Made by a program: the position numbers and the translations under genes. Positions 1 through 10,127 of a DNA stretch of 64,000 nt are shown in pieces; the first letter of the stretch is position 1, and every line of letters starts with the position of its first letter. Origin of the DNA: Paraglaciecola sp034111145. Its GTDB lineage: Bacteria; Pseudomonadota; Gammaproteobacteria; Enterobacterales; Alteromonadaceae. The DNA lies in NCBI GenBank assembly GCA_034111145.1, contig JAWUXU010000019.1, positions 4,215 to 68,214 on the forward strand, given 5' to 3'. The notes below the pieces were generated by a model. That model was not told where the DNA came from. It saw nothing but the letters and a program-made list of their open reading frames with translations, and did not search any database.

Positions 1-620
1 TCGAAAATATTTTCAGCGAAAACTCAGCTCTAAGAACACACAACTCGTTGAATACTGGTACCGCATTTGATTTAGCTTTTATTAAGGATGGTCGCCCAAC
101 TTTAGCAAGCGCCAAAGACTTGGCTGCTCTTTCGGCACAAGAACAACACAATATGCGCAAATCAATTTTAGAGCTTGGCTCGCAAGGCATTGGCTACCTA
201 TATGGACGACATCAAATTGAGGCTCATTCCGACAAAACCTTTGTTGCCGTTAAAGAATGGCTTAACGACAAGAAGACCCTTGACCTAGTCAAAGATTTAA
301 CCGGTATGATGGATATTGAATTGGCTAGCGCACAAGCAACACGGTATATGAACGGGCATTTTTTAACACGACATCAAGACATCCATGAAGTGGAAAAACG
401 CAGGCTCGCCTATGTTCTTAATTTTAGTGAAAATTGGCATCCAGATTGGGGCGGCTTATTACAGTTCTATGAAACAAACGGAACGCCAAGAGATGCTTGG
501 TCACCGATGTTTAACTCCATGACTATATTTGATGTTAGGCACATACATGCTGTGACCTATGTCGCACCACTTGCAGCTAAACCAAGACTTGCCATTACTG
601 GTTGGTTTAGAGCGTCTTAA
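1..620 (+). CDS. 2OG-Fe(II) oxygenase family protein, 5' end cut by window edge
   Basis: The frame is open from base 3 to the stop at 618-620, so the gene begins before the window; the TTG at 48 is only the first start-like codon inside it. Counting from that codon, an HxD pair (H109, D111), a later His (H167) and an Arg (R180) followed by ITGWFR fit the double-stranded beta-helix of 2-oxoglutarate/Fe(II)-dependent oxygenases of the prolyl-4-hydroxylase type. Such enzymes couple oxidative decarboxylation of 2-oxoglutarate to hydroxylation of a substrate. Nothing here identifies the substrate. Family assignment is fairly secure; specific function is unknown. Confidence 0.75.
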   Translation, partial: ENIFSENSALRTHNSLNTGTAFDLAFIKDGRPTLASAKDLAALSAQEQHNMRKSILELGSQGIGYLYGRHQIEAHSDKTFVAVKEWLNDKKTLDLVKDLTGMMDIELASAQATRYMNGHFLTRHQDIHEVEKRRLAYVLNFSENWHPDWGGLLQFYETNGTPRDAWSPMFNSMTIFDVRHIHAVTYVAPLAAKPRLAITGWFRAS

Positions 621-649
621 ATCTTGTGGCCAATCAGGATTGAATTGAT

Positions 650-681
650 AAAGAGCCAAACCCTCTGGTTTGACTCTTTAT
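650..681. terminator. bidirectional terminator between convergent genes
   Basis: An inverted repeat, AAAGAGCCAAACC / GGTTTGACTCTTT with a CTCT loop and one mismatch, lies between the convergent oxygenase and DUF885 genes. A/T runs flank both sides, so it can serve both strands. Confidence 0.7.
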
Positions 682-689
682 CTTTGAAA

Positions 690-2549
690 CTAACCCTTGT
701 GTTGTTCAATCCATCTATCAATTTTCGCCTCAAGTATTGGCATAGGTAAGGCACCGTCGATCAGTACTTGAGTATGAAATTTCTTCACATCAAATTTTTC
801 GCCTAGTATCTGCTGTGCTTTATTTCTGAGCATGCGGATATGTCTTTGGCCTACTTTGTAACTGACTGCTTGCCCGCCTATAGCGATATAACGTTCTACT
901 TCAGCTTCTATATCTGATGGCGCAAGAGACGAATTATCTATCATAAAATCAATCGCTTGTTGGCGGGTCCAACCAAAAGCGTGTAAACCTGTATCCACCA
1001 CTAGACGCATGGCTCGTAGCTGTTCATCTGATAAACGGCCATACCACATATATGGGTCGGTGAATAAGCCCATTTCTTTGCCTAAACTTTCAGCGTAAAG
1101 CGCCCAGCCTTCTGCAAATACAGTGTAACCACCAAATTTACGAAAATCTGGCAAACTTTCTACTTCTTGTTGAATGGCAATTTGAAAATGGTGGCCGGGG
1201 GCGGCTTCGTGAACACTTAAGGTTTCCATCAAGTATTTAGGCTGTGCTTTTAAGTTATAAGCATTGATATAAAATATACCAGGGCGAGAGCCATCTGGTG
1301 CTGGGCTTTGATAACTTGCTCCTGCAGATGATGCTGCACGAAATGCTTCTACGGCCCTAACTTCATAGTCAGCTTGAGGAAAAACGTCGAACAACAAGGG
1401 TACGAGGCTATCAATTTTTTCTTTTACTTGGGTATAACCATCAATTAAGTCTTGCTCTGACTCAAAGAAGAATTGCTCATCGGTTCGCAAAAATTCAAAA
1501 AAAGCCGGTAAGTCACCATCAAACCCAACTGTTTCTTTAACCTTAGTCATTTCAGCTAGAATACGTGCCACTTCTTGTTGACCAAAAGTATGAATTTCCT
1601 TAGCCGTTAAAGGCAAAGTCGTATTGGTTTCGATTCTATACTCATACCACGCTTTGCCATTAGGCAAGTCGGATAGTCCAAAAGTCTCGCGACCTTCTGC
1701 TAGGTAAACCTCAGACATAAATTTGTGTACACGGCTATAGGCCGGCATGATGACATTTTTTATGCTGTCAACATAAGCTCTTTTTATGCTTGTTTTTGCA
1801 GACTCTGAAATAACCTCATTATTTTGCAGGTTTTCTAAAGGACCATAAAAAACACTTTGAGTCACATCTTCCAAAACATGCACTTGCAACTGAGGTAATA
1901 CCTTTTTAATCAGTGGCTTAGGTAATACTACTGATTGTTCAATACCTTGTTGCATAGCCACTATTACGCTGTCCATATAAACAGCAAAGCCATCAGCCCT
2001 GTTGATAAAGTTGCGATAGTCCTGAGCTGTATTAAAAGGTTGTGCACTTTGACCAGAGCCAAGCGTGGCGAAAGTAGTATGTGCGCCGCCCATCTGATGA
2101 ATAGGAATAAGGTGACTCGGAAATTTGCTACCTTCGATGTCTAGTTCTCTGGCACTCAAAAATATCTCATAACTTAATAAATCCTGTCCGCTAAATGTCG
2201 ATGTATCAATCGTCATCACCTCAGCCAAATATCTCTTTTCAAACGCTAAGGCCTTAGCAATATTCTCATTGTTAATTGGCAGGCTGAACCGATCATTGTA
2301 TTGATTGACCCCCACGTAGGTCGCATAAATGGGATGCATCTGCATACTTTCGTCAAAATACGCTTGATACAATGCTTTCGCTTTTTCAGACTCTGATGCT
2401 ATTTCTGCAATACTTTGTTGTGAACTCTCTCCTGTACTCTGAGCAACGCTCTCCTGTTTAACTAGTTCAGCTTGTGGTGTATCTGGCTGACTGCAACCCG
2501 CTAACCCAAGTGAAAAAGCAATGGCAAAGGTAAGATATTTTTTATTCAT
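690..2549 (-). CDS. DUF885 family lipoprotein, putative zinc peptidase
   Basis: This 619-residue protein starts with a lipoprotein signal (MNKKYLTF..., lipobox LAGC, Cys19), so it is probably anchored in the cell envelope. DUF885 features are clear: HEAAPGHH at about residues 446-453, a zinc-site motif, followed by FAEGWALYAE. DUF885 proteins are thought to be zinc-dependent carboxypeptidase-like enzymes, though few members have been tested. Length is normal for the family. The linker after the lipobox is rich in Ser, Gln and Glu. The next gene on this strand upstream is also a secreted peptidase-like protein, which suggests peptide degradation in the envelope. Confidence 0.85.
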   Translation of the reverse strand: MNKKYLTFAIAFSLGLAGCSQPDTPQAELVKQESVAQSTGESSQQSIAEIASESEKAKALYQAYFDESMQMHPIYATYVGVNQYNDRFSLPINNENIAKALAFEKRYLAEVMTIDTSTFSGQDLLSYEIFLSARELDIEGSKFPSHLIPIHQMGGAHTTFATLGSGQSAQPFNTAQDYRNFINRADGFAVYMDSVIVAMQQGIEQSVVLPKPLIKKVLPQLQVHVLEDVTQSVFYGPLENLQNNEVISESAKTSIKRAYVDSIKNVIMPAYSRVHKFMSEVYLAEGRETFGLSDLPNGKAWYEYRIETNTTLPLTAKEIHTFGQQEVARILAEMTKVKETVGFDGDLPAFFEFLRTDEQFFFESEQDLIDGYTQVKEKIDSLVPLLFDVFPQADYEVRAVEAFRAASSAGASYQSPAPDGSRPGIFYINAYNLKAQPKYLMETLSVHEAAPGHHFQIAIQQEVESLPDFRKFGGYTVFAEGWALYAESLGKEMGLFTDPYMWYGRLSDEQLRAMRLVVDTGLHAFGWTRQQAIDFMIDNSSLAPSDIEAEVERYIAIGGQAVSYKVGQRHIRMLRNKAQQILGEKFDVKKFHTQVLIDGALPMPILEAKIDRWIEQHKG

Positions 2550-2626
2550 TAGTGACTCTCTGTATTTGGTCTTTATTTGGTCTGTATTTTAGAATTTATG
2601 ATTGCTGTAAACATCCATATTCTAAG

Positions 2627-3958
2627 TTATTGCAGACTTTTTATAAGATGAAATTGGGTTTGACGACCATCTAAATAATTGACACCAGATTGATCGAAAT
2701 AAGCTTCTTCTTCGAGCATAATACGGATTTCTTTTTTCCACTCTGGGATAAAGGTCGCGGCATTAAGTTCAATAGAATAAGCCGTATTAAAATGTAATGC
2801 ATAATCACCCTGCACTGGAACACCCCCCTGCGAATCCCACATTCCCAGCGTAGTGCCTGCAGCATGTCCATGATAACCAATAGGATGAGTATAAATAGAG
2901 GGTTTAATGCCTTCTTTTATAGCTTGTTGGCGTGATAGCTTTAACACTTCGTTGCCCGTGCGGCCCACTTTAAAGTTTGCGGTAAAAATATCCTGCAAAC
3001 GATTGGCACTAGCTAAGGCTTTTTTCAAATACAGCGGAGCATCAGTTTCATTCGGTTTAAGCACATAAGCATGTTGTTGCTGGTCTGAATGCAGACGCAA
3101 ATAGGTTAAGCCAAAATCCATATGTAATAAGTCACCTGGCATAATGGTTTGTGCTTTAGGACGCTGACTGAACGCTTTTAAATGATCAAATTTTTCAGTA
3201 CTCGAACGCTGTAATGACACGGAAGGATGAAACCAAGTTTGTAACCTTAATTCTAATACCTTTTCTCTTAGCCACCACGCTATATCTTCGGTAGTGGTGA
3301 CACCTGGCACAACAACTTGGTTTGAAAATGCTTCGGCAATGACCTGATGACCTAATTTAATCAAATTAGGATAAACCTGCATTTCCATTTCGCTGCGGGT
3401 TTCAAGCCAAGCAATTGCCAATTTCTCCGAGGACACCAACCGAATCTCAGTTTGTTTAGCTAGTACTTCGCTAAATTCCTCATATTCTGTAGCGGTGATC
3501 CCATCTGCAAGTGCAAAATGCTGAGATTTATTAATAGCCACCTTCTTGGGCTGTTTTTGCTTAATCATTTTGACAAGACTATCCCACTGATCGGGTTGTT
3601 TTTCTTTGTCCCAAGACTTTCTAAATAAACTATCAACCGCGTATCGTGCAACAGCTAAGCGTTCGATCGGCTGACCTTCACCAGGATCAAAAAGCACTAA
3701 AATTGTGCGCCTTCGTGCAGATAGCCAGTTTGCAGGAAGCATAGTTTTAAGTATAGGGTCTTCATTATATTCACGTGATATCAGTACCCACATATCAATG
3801 CCCTCACGACGCATCAAGCTTGGCAGTAAGTTTTGTAACCTTTCCTCCAGTATCTGATTGATAAGCTGTGCTCGCGCGCGCATGGGCAATACATTTGGTT
3901 GCGCAAAACAATTTGTACAAAATATTAAAAACAATAATCCAGCTATCTTATTTTTCAT
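2627..3958 (-). CDS. Secreted M24 family metallopeptidase (Xaa-Pro aminopeptidase-like)
   Basis: I choose the ATG at 3958 because the product then begins with a normal Sec signal peptide (MKNKIAGLLFLIFCTNCFA). The upstream ATG at 3985 would put nine polar residues before it. An N-terminal creatinase-like domain is followed by the pita-bread fold. The expected five metal ligands are recognisable: Asp in HMDFG, Asp in HSDQQQ, His in HPIGYHGH, Glu in SIELN and Glu in MLEEE. The protein is therefore probably an active dinuclear peptidase in the periplasm. Aminopeptidase P or prolidase specificity cannot be told from sequence alone. Confidence 0.85.
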   Translation of the reverse strand: MKNKIAGLLFLIFCTNCFAQPNVLPMRARAQLINQILEERLQNLLPSLMRREGIDMWVLISREYNEDPILKTMLPANWLSARRRTILVLFDPGEGQPIERLAVARYAVDSLFRKSWDKEKQPDQWDSLVKMIKQKQPKKVAINKSQHFALADGITATEYEEFSEVLAKQTEIRLVSSEKLAIAWLETRSEMEMQVYPNLIKLGHQVIAEAFSNQVVVPGVTTTEDIAWWLREKVLELRLQTWFHPSVSLQRSSTEKFDHLKAFSQRPKAQTIMPGDLLHMDFGLTYLRLHSDQQQHAYVLKPNETDAPLYLKKALASANRLQDIFTANFKVGRTGNEVLKLSRQQAIKEGIKPSIYTHPIGYHGHAAGTTLGMWDSQGGVPVQGDYALHFNTAYSIELNAATFIPEWKKEIRIMLEEEAYFDQSGVNYLDGRQTQFHLIKSLQ

Positions 3959-4083
3959 CTTATTCACTTCACTTATATTAATCATATTTATATATCAGTT
4001 TTTCGAACTCTAACTTAATGGAATGATTAGTTAATTTCGAGAGCAAGCGTTACAGTAAGCAAAAATAAAACTATGATAACACT

Positions 4084-5091
4084 ATGAAAAAACATATCTA
4101 TATTGCATATACAGGCGGCACCATCGGTATGCGCCCTTCTTCCCACGGCTTCATTCCTGCTGCTGGTTTTTTAACTGAAACGTTAGCTAATATGCCTGAG
4201 TTTCATCGCAGCGAAATGCCTGATTTTACAATCCACGAATACGATAACCTGATTGACTCTTCCGATATGAGTCCGTCTGATTGGCAAAAAATCGCTAATG
4301 ATATTCATCGAAATTACCAAAGATACGATGGCTTTATTATTTTGCATGGCACAGACACTATGGCTTACACTGCTTCAGCGCTGTCGTTTATGCTTGAGGA
4401 CTTAGGTAAACCGGTGATTGTTACAGGTTCGCAAATTCCCCTTGCCCAGTTGCGATCTGACGGACAGGTAAACTTATTGAATGCGTTGTATATTGCAGCC
4501 AACTACCCTATTGCTGAAGTCACATTATTTTTCAACAATCAACTATTTAGAGGCAATCGCAGCCGCAAGCTTGATTCTGATGGGTTTAACGCTTTTGATT
4601 CACCTAATTTTCCGGTGTTGCTGAGAGCGGGAATAAATATTGAGGTTGATAAAAACATACTGGGCATCGACACCAGTAAAAATTTGCATGTTAATCAGAT
4701 TGAATCACAACCTATCGGTGTAGTGACTTTATACCCTGGCATCAGTACTGATGTGATTAGAAACACCTTACAGCAACCCGTTAAGGCCTTAATATTACTT
4801 AGCTTTGGAGTCGGCAACGCACCTCAAAACGCAAGCTTACTGAAACAATTATCCATTGCTGATCAACAAGGCATAATTGTTTTAAATTGTACTCAATGTG
4901 TCCGCGGTAAAGTCAATATGAACGGTTATGCCAATGGTCATGTATTACAAGAGGTAGGCGTAGTCTCAGGCCAAGACATGACCCCAGAAGCAGCCTTAGC
5001 CAAGTTACATTATCTACTCAGCAAAAACATGCCACCAAACCATATCAAACGCCAATTAATTGCCAACTTATGCGGCGAGTTAACGGAATAG
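4084..5091 (+). CDS. ansA: L-asparaginase I, cytoplasmic
   Basis: It hydrolyses L-asparagine to aspartate and ammonia. Both asparaginase signatures are present: YTGGTIGM at residues 9-16, with the nucleophilic Thr, and HGTDTMAYT at 88-96, followed by the conserved VTGSQIPL. The 335-residue length and the lack of a signal peptide fit the type I cytoplasmic enzyme rather than periplasmic type II. The gene stands alone, divergent from the M24 peptidase across about 125 bp that must hold both promoters. No operator is recognisable there. Confidence 0.93.
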   Translation: MKKHIYIAYTGGTIGMRPSSHGFIPAAGFLTETLANMPEFHRSEMPDFTIHEYDNLIDSSDMSPSDWQKIANDIHRNYQRYDGFIILHGTDTMAYTASALSFMLEDLGKPVIVTGSQIPLAQLRSDGQVNLLNALYIAANYPIAEVTLFFNNQLFRGNRSRKLDSDGFNAFDSPNFPVLLRAGINIEVDKNILGIDTSKNLHVNQIESQPIGVVTLYPGISTDVIRNTLQQPVKALILLSFGVGNAPQNASLLKQLSIADQQGIIVLNCTQCVRGKVNMNGYANGHVLQEVGVVSGQDMTPEAALAKLHYLLSKNMPPNHIKRQLIANLCGELTE

Positions 5092-5248
5092 TAAAGACAA
5101 AAGCTAACCGCAAAAGATTAGATGATTTCACCACGAGGATACACAGTGCTTCCCTCACAAAGAAAATAATCATCACTATTTTTCTCTATGTCATTTGTGT
5201 TTCACATGCTTTATTTACGCTTGCAGTTAAAGGCTGAATTTCAGGCAT

Positions 5249-5280
5249 AAAAAAAGCAAACTCAGAGGTTTGCTTTTTTT
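5249..5280. terminator. Rho-independent terminator downstream of csp gene
   Basis: AAAAAGCAAAC / GTTTGCTTTTT forms an 11-bp stem with a TCAGAG loop and runs of A and T on both sides. It can terminate the minus-strand csp transcript and read-through from ansA. Confidence 0.85.
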
Positions 5281-5303
5281 GCAGTATTCTAATTATTTGA
5301 TAA

Positions 5304-5510
5304 TTAAAGTACTACGATGTTATCAGCTTGCGGACCTTTTTGTCCTTGAGTTACAGTGAACTCAACTTTTTGACCTTCAGCCAAGGTTTTAAAGCCCGTA
5401 CCTGTTATAGCTCGGAAATGAGCAAAAACATCAGGGCCGTTTTCTTGTTGAATGAAACCGAAACCTTTCGATTCGTTGAACCACTTTACTGTACCTGTAG
5501 TTGCAGACAT
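5304..5510 (-). CDS. Cold-shock domain protein, CspA family
   Basis: A 68-residue single cold-shock domain that binds single-stranded RNA and DNA. RNP1 (KGFGFI, residues 15-20) and RNP2 (VFAHF, 28-32) are intact, with the conserved TGTVKWFN start. The usual role is as an RNA chaperone that melts mRNA structure in the cold or in stationary phase. The leader of about 150 nt between the likely promoter and the ATG is typical of csp mRNAs that sense temperature through folding. Which paralogue (CspA, C, D or E) cannot be decided. Confidence 0.95.
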   Translation of the reverse strand: MSATTGTVKWFNESKGFGFIQQENGPDVFAHFRAITGTGFKTLAEGQKVEFTVTQGQKGPQADNIVVL

Positions 5511-5664
5511 AGTTTTTCCTATATTTTCAAGAGTAATTGTGTCTTCTAAGACACGTTAGTTGTGCTGAAGTGTGTTGCAATTACTTATGAGCTACGAGAC
5601 CGGGTACTGCTATGGAACGTCGAAACAATGTACATAAATGTCAAACTTACTTTCAAGCTCAATA

Positions 5665-5692
5665 AGTATATCTCTAACATACCGCAGGTCAA
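5665..5692 (-). promoter_or_regulatory. Probable sigma-70 promoter of the csp gene
   Basis: On the minus strand TTGACC (5692-5687) is separated by 16 nt from TATACT (5670-5665). Transcription would start near 5658, giving a 5' leader of about 150 nt. The rest of the gap from 5693 to 5906 is AT-rich and shows nothing else I can support. Confidence 0.55.
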
Positions 5693-5906
5693 CAACTATT
5701 ATTAATAATAAATTTTAACGAACAAGGGTATTTGTTTCAATTAGTTAGTCATAGAGTTGTGATCAATGTGTCATCTTTATTAAGAGTCATTAGCCTTTAA
5801 CAACTGTTTATATATCAATCAATTTGGCCAAGTGGTTCTGAGCAACTGTAGGCGAGTATTTAATCAAAAAAAATAACCCCGCTGCAAACGCCTAATATCC
5901 TGTAAA

Positions 5907-7069
5907 TCACATACGCTTAGAAGAAACAAATACTAGGCTCATCGCGGAAAGACCCGCAGCCATTGCAGCTAGGGTAAAAGTCAATTCAGCGCCTTGGCCT
6001 TGCTGCCAAAAATAACCAGTTCCATAAGCCCCTATCGCTCCACCTATACCGAAGCCAACGCTGATATAGATAGCCTGCGCCTGACTTTGAAACTTATTAC
6101 CAAAATAGTGATGAATAAAATGCATAGATGCCGCGTGAGTCATGCCAAAGCTAAATGCATGTAATGCTTGGCTTACCAATAATATTGCAGGTTTGTTTGC
6201 AGCCACAGCCAATAAATACCAACGCAGCGCAGTCAGTAAAATACTGATTACTAAAATCCACTTTACGCCAAATAATGTTATTAATTTTCCTGCCTGCAAA
6301 AAAATGACGACTTCTGCCAATACACCTAATGCAATCAGCCAGCCAGTTGTTTGGCCGCTGTAACCTAAATCAAGAACGTATAATGCAAAAAACCGTAATA
6401 GGCACCAAAGCTCAGTTGTAACAAAGCGGCTGAAAGTAAAAAAGCATAAAAAACAGGTGTATTAATTTTATGCCAAATAGAGACTTGGTGAGGGTCAGTG
6501 CTTTTTTCTTGTGGCGGCTGTTTTAATAATAAAGTGACAGCAAACAAGCTTAACAACACCATTGCACCCACATAAATGGGCGCATCGCTAGAAAACACAT
6601 CGATCATTTTTCCGGTAAAGATGGTCAGCAGAATATATCCAATGCTACCCCATAACCTTATTCGCCCGTAACGTGAGGCATGACCCAACACACAATTTAA
6701 GGTTAGCCCCTCAATTTGCGGTAAAATAGCGGTCCAAAACATCATCATCAAGGCAAAACTCAGGGTCAATGCCCAGAAGCCATCTACAAAAAACACCAAA
6801 CAAAACGTACCGAAAGTTAGTAATGAGCCAAGTTGCAGAACCACAAGCGCCCTACCCGACTTATCAGCAAGTACCGCCCATAAATTTGGTCCTACTATAC
6901 GAGCAACGGCAATCATTGCAAAGAGCTCACCTATCTCACTGGATGAAAATCCTCTGCCATCTAGAAAAACCCCTAGGTAGGGCATCAGCACACCAAACTG
7001 CCCGAAATAGAACAGATACGTCATAGCGAGTAGAATTAGATTTGAGGTGGAAAATGCAGATTTAGTCAA
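5907..7069 (-). pseudogene. MFS transporter (HcaT/PP3-like), split by one frameshift
   Basis: Two reading frames on the same strand together make one 12-helix major facilitator of about 387 residues. The first (7069-6365) starts MTKSAFSTSN and ends in ...GAYYGFLHYTFLI. The second (to 5907) resumes with the family sequence LDLGYSGQTTGWLIALGVLAE. The break is at a run of six T (A at 6387-6392 on the + strand). Adding one T restores GFFALYVLDLGYSG. Relatives such as HcaT are proton symporters for phenylpropanoid-like compounds, but the substrate here is unknown. The fault may be a real inactivating deletion, slippage or a sequencing error in a homopolymer. A trinucleotide repeat lies just upstream. 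Confidence 0.8.
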
Positions 7070-7100
7070 TGTAAATACTTAAGTTTGGGAATTAAAAATC

Positions 7101-7136
<36 letters not shown>

Positions 7137-7154
7137 TATAATCTGGAAAGGATG

Positions 7155-8282
7155 TTATACCTTGCCAGGCTGGACCTGCCGATGCCCAGCCTGTGCAGCA
7201 ATTATAGGAGTAGAACTTTGCACATCCGCATTTTGTCCGCGATGTCGAAGTAAATGATCCATCACCACTAAGGCCATCATCGCTTCAGCAATAGGCACTG
7301 CCCTGATACCCACACAAGGATCGTGTCTGCCTTTAGTGATCACTTCAGCCGTTTTTCCATGCACGTCTATGGTTTCACCGGGAATACTAATGCTTGAAGT
7401 AGGTTTCAGTGCCATATGCACCACTAAATCTTGACCTGTTGATATTCCACCTAACACCCCACCAGAACGGTTTGAGGTAAATCCTTCTGGTGTTAATGCA
7501 TCACGATGTTCGCTACCCTTTTGTTCTACCGTAGCAAAGCCATCACCTACTTCTACGCCCTTGACGGCGTTTATACCCATCATGGCATGGGCTAAATCTG
7601 CATCTAACCTGTCAAAAATAGGCTCGCCCAAACCAACAGGCATATTAGTAGCGACTACTGACACTTTCGCTCCAATAGAATCACCTTGCTTTTTAAGGTC
7701 ACGCATATAGATATCAAGAGCTTCAATCTTGCTCTCATCAGGACAAAAAAATGGATTGGTATTAATAAATTCGTAATCAACTGTTTCAACTTTAATCGGC
7801 CCTAACTGTGACAGATAACCATGAATTTCTACACCATAGCGTTGCTTTAGGTATTTTTTAGCCACGCCGCCAGCGGCGACTCTTATAGCCGTTTCGCGGG
7901 CCGAGGAGCGGCCGCCGCCACGATAATCACGAAAACCATATTTTTGCTGGTAAGTGTAGTCTGCATGACCGGGCCGGAAAGTATCTTTGATTTTAGAATA
8001 ATCATTGCTACGCTGATCGGTGTTGTTGATCAACAGCCCTATACTGGTACCTGTTGTTTTACCCTCAAACACGCCAGACAAAATTTTCACTTCATCTCCT
8101 TCACGTCTAGCAGTGGTATAACGAGATGTGCCTGGTTTACGTCTGTCCAAATCACCTTGTAAATCTTCTTCAGACAACTCTAATCCGGGAGGACAGCCGT
8201 CGATAATGCCACCAATAGCAATGCCATGGCTTTCACCAAAGGTGGTGACGGTGAATAATTTACCAAAGGTATTGCCTGCCAT
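7155..8282 (-). CDS. aroC: Chorismate synthase
   Basis: Last step of the shikimate pathway: 5-enolpyruvylshikimate-3-phosphate to chorismate, using reduced FMN. Family signatures are plain: GESHG near the N-terminus, the RPGHADYTY stretch, the GGGRSSARETA segment and the C-terminal KGRHDPCVGIRAVPI. The 375-residue length is slightly more than in enterobacteria, from a C-terminal tail (QSSTPIIAAQAGHRQ). It follows prmB on the same strand, as in E. coli, with an 84-nt gap. Confidence 0.97.
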   Translation of the reverse strand: MAGNTFGKLFTVTTFGESHGIAIGGIIDGCPPGLELSEEDLQGDLDRRKPGTSRYTTARREGDEVKILSGVFEGKTTGTSIGLLINNTDQRSNDYSKIKDTFRPGHADYTYQQKYGFRDYRGGGRSSARETAIRVAAGGVAKKYLKQRYGVEIHGYLSQLGPIKVETVDYEFINTNPFFCPDESKIEALDIYMRDLKKQGDSIGAKVSVVATNMPVGLGEPIFDRLDADLAHAMMGINAVKGVEVGDGFATVEQKGSEHRDALTPEGFTSNRSGGVLGGISTGQDLVVHMALKPTSSISIPGETIDVHGKTAEVITKGRHDPCVGIRAVPIAEAMMALVVMDHLLRHRGQNADVQSSTPIIAAQAGHRQVQPGKV

Positions 8283-8366
8283 AATCTTAAATCCTGTTGT
8301 CTTAACTACGTATCTTATGATGTGACTCGTACACTTATAATAATATAAATTTAATACACATCTACT

Positions 8367-9362
8367 TTAATGGTCAACCGAGCGCCAGTATTCGACTAGT
8401 TCGTTCTTGCTTATAGCAAACACACCGTGTCCGCCATTTTCAAACTCTACCCATTGAATTGGCAATTCTGGGTAACGGGTGTACATGTGCACTTCGCTAT
8501 TGCCGACTTCAACAAATAACCACCCATTATCCGTTAAGTGGCTTGGAGCCTGACGTAAAATGTTGTCAACTAAATCCAGTCCGTCGGTGCCTGCTGCCAA
8601 TGCCAATTCAGGCTCGTGAAGAAACTCTTCTGGCAAGTCGTGCATGTCTTCTTCATCTACGTAAGGTGGATTACTCACAATCAAATCATACTGCTGACCT
8701 TTCAACTCCCCCATCAAATCAGAATTAATGGGGTATACTCTATGGTTTAATTCATGTTCGGTGATATTTATTTCTGCTACGTCAAGGGCATCTTGGCTAA
8801 TATCCACAGCGTCTACCTGCGCCTCTTCAAATGCATAGGCCAGAGCGATAGCAATACAACCACCGCCTGTACATAAATCCAAGATATGTTGTGGCTCGCT
8901 TTCACCTATCCAATCTTCAAAGTGGTTTTGAATGAGCTCTGCAATTGGTGAGCGAGGTATAAGCACCCGCTCATCTACAAAAAATGGCAAATCACAGAAC
9001 CACGCTTGGTTAGTCAGATACGGCACCGGAATACGCTCTTCAACACGGCGTTTAACTATTTCGATAATCTTTAATTTTTCTGCTTTGATTAAGCGACTAT
9101 GAAATAATTGATCGCCGGTTTGAAGTGTTAAATCTTGATGCAAATGCAATAACTGTAAAACTAAACTAACGGCTTCGTCCCAAGGGTTATCTGTACCGTG
9201 ACCATAGAACAATTCAGCCTGATTAAAACAACTCACAGACCACCTCACCATATCTAATATGGTATGCAGGTCTTCTGCTACTTGTTCTGCGTCTATTTCG
9301 GGAAAAGAATCTGTGGTCATGTTATCGCTTAATAAATCTAGGTCCAAAGACCTTGAATACAT
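8367..9362 (-). CDS. prmB: Ribosomal protein uL3 N5-glutamine methyltransferase
   Basis: A SAM-dependent enzyme that methylates the conserved glutamine of ribosomal protein L3. The N-terminal helical domain contains RWSVSCFNQAELFYGHGTDNPWDEA-type PrmB sequence. The Rossmann fold has DLCTGGGCIA (SAM loop), and the catalytic NPPYVDEEDM motif specific to glutamine methylases is intact. The ATG at 9362 has a GAGA-like ribosome site. The internal ATG at 9320 aligns better with the E. coli start but lacks one, so the first 14 residues are uncertain. It is divergent from smrB and upstream of aroC, the standard gammaproteobacterial order. Confidence 0.95.
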   Translation of the reverse strand: MYSRSLDLDLLSDNMTTDSFPEIDAEQVAEDLHTILDMVRWSVSCFNQAELFYGHGTDNPWDEAVSLVLQLLHLHQDLTLQTGDQLFHSRLIKAEKLKIIEIVKRRVEERIPVPYLTNQAWFCDLPFFVDERVLIPRSPIAELIQNHFEDWIGESEPQHILDLCTGGGCIAIALAYAFEEAQVDAVDISQDALDVAEINITEHELNHRVYPINSDLMGELKGQQYDLIVSNPPYVDEEDMHDLPEEFLHEPELALAAGTDGLDLVDNILRQAPSHLTDNGWLFVEVGNSEVHMYTRYPELPIQWVEFENGGHGVFAISKNELVEYWRSVDH

Positions 9363-9420
9363 ATTCTCTGCTAGTAAATTTTGTTATGATAAACCTATAG
9401 CAGATATGTATTTGTAATGA

Positions 9421-9996
9421 ATGAAAAACACGCCAATTCACCTTAAAAATCAAAAAAATATTGATGAACCTGATCTATTTAAAAATGAGTTCAAAGATAT
9501 AGCGCCTATAGAGCAGGACAAAATACCGCCTCAACGCTTTTCCAGCAAGCAGAATTCGGGACTTACCCAAAAAAATAAGGCAAATCTAGCAGAAATGAAA
9601 CAAGCTGCGGCAGCATTTGAGTTTTCAGATGGTTTTGAAGGGCATTTTGACATCGACCAACCCATCAAATATGTTAAACCGGATACCGATAATCATGAAG
9701 TCAAACGCCTTCGCAGAGGCGATTATCCACCCGAATTTATCCTCGACTTACACGGTTTTAAAAAAGAACAAGCAAAACTCGAAATCGCTGCGCTTATCCA
9801 TGTAGCCCAAAAAAAACATGTTTTTTGCGTATCTATTATGCATGGGAAAGGCACCTTCGCGTTGAAAAATTCTATCCCAAATTGGTTGATGCAGCATCCT
9901 GCAGTAATGGGGTTTCACCAAGCTCCTAAAGAATGGGGAGGTCAATCAGCGCTGCTTGTATTGATAGACTTGCCTTCACACCACGCAAAGTATTAA
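9421..9996 (+). CDS. smrB: Smr-domain endonuclease SmrB (ribosome rescue)
   Basis: SmrB cleaves mRNA between collided ribosomes so that they can be rescued. The C-terminal Smr domain shows LDLHGF (about residues 108-113) and HGKG (141-144), the two conserved motifs. The roughly 95-residue N-terminal extension is polar, as in E. coli SmrB, where it helps recognise the disome. Length (191 residues) is close to the E. coli protein. The position divergent from prmB is conserved. Confidence 0.93.
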   Translation: MKNTPIHLKNQKNIDEPDLFKNEFKDIAPIEQDKIPPQRFSSKQNSGLTQKNKANLAEMKQAAAAFEFSDGFEGHFDIDQPIKYVKPDTDNHEVKRLRRGDYPPEFILDLHGFKKEQAKLEIAALIHVAQKKHVFCVSIMHGKGTFALKNSIPNWLMQHPAVMGFHQAPKEWGGQSALLVLIDLPSHHAKY

Positions 9997-10127
9997 GTCG
10001 CTTACTGCTTATCCTAACCATTCGACAAACAGCTTATAATCTAATAAATTTTATTCTTAAGTGAAAATGACTAAAAATATGCCATGATACAGCGGGTTGA
10101 ACGAGTTACTTAGGATGATAATTAACG

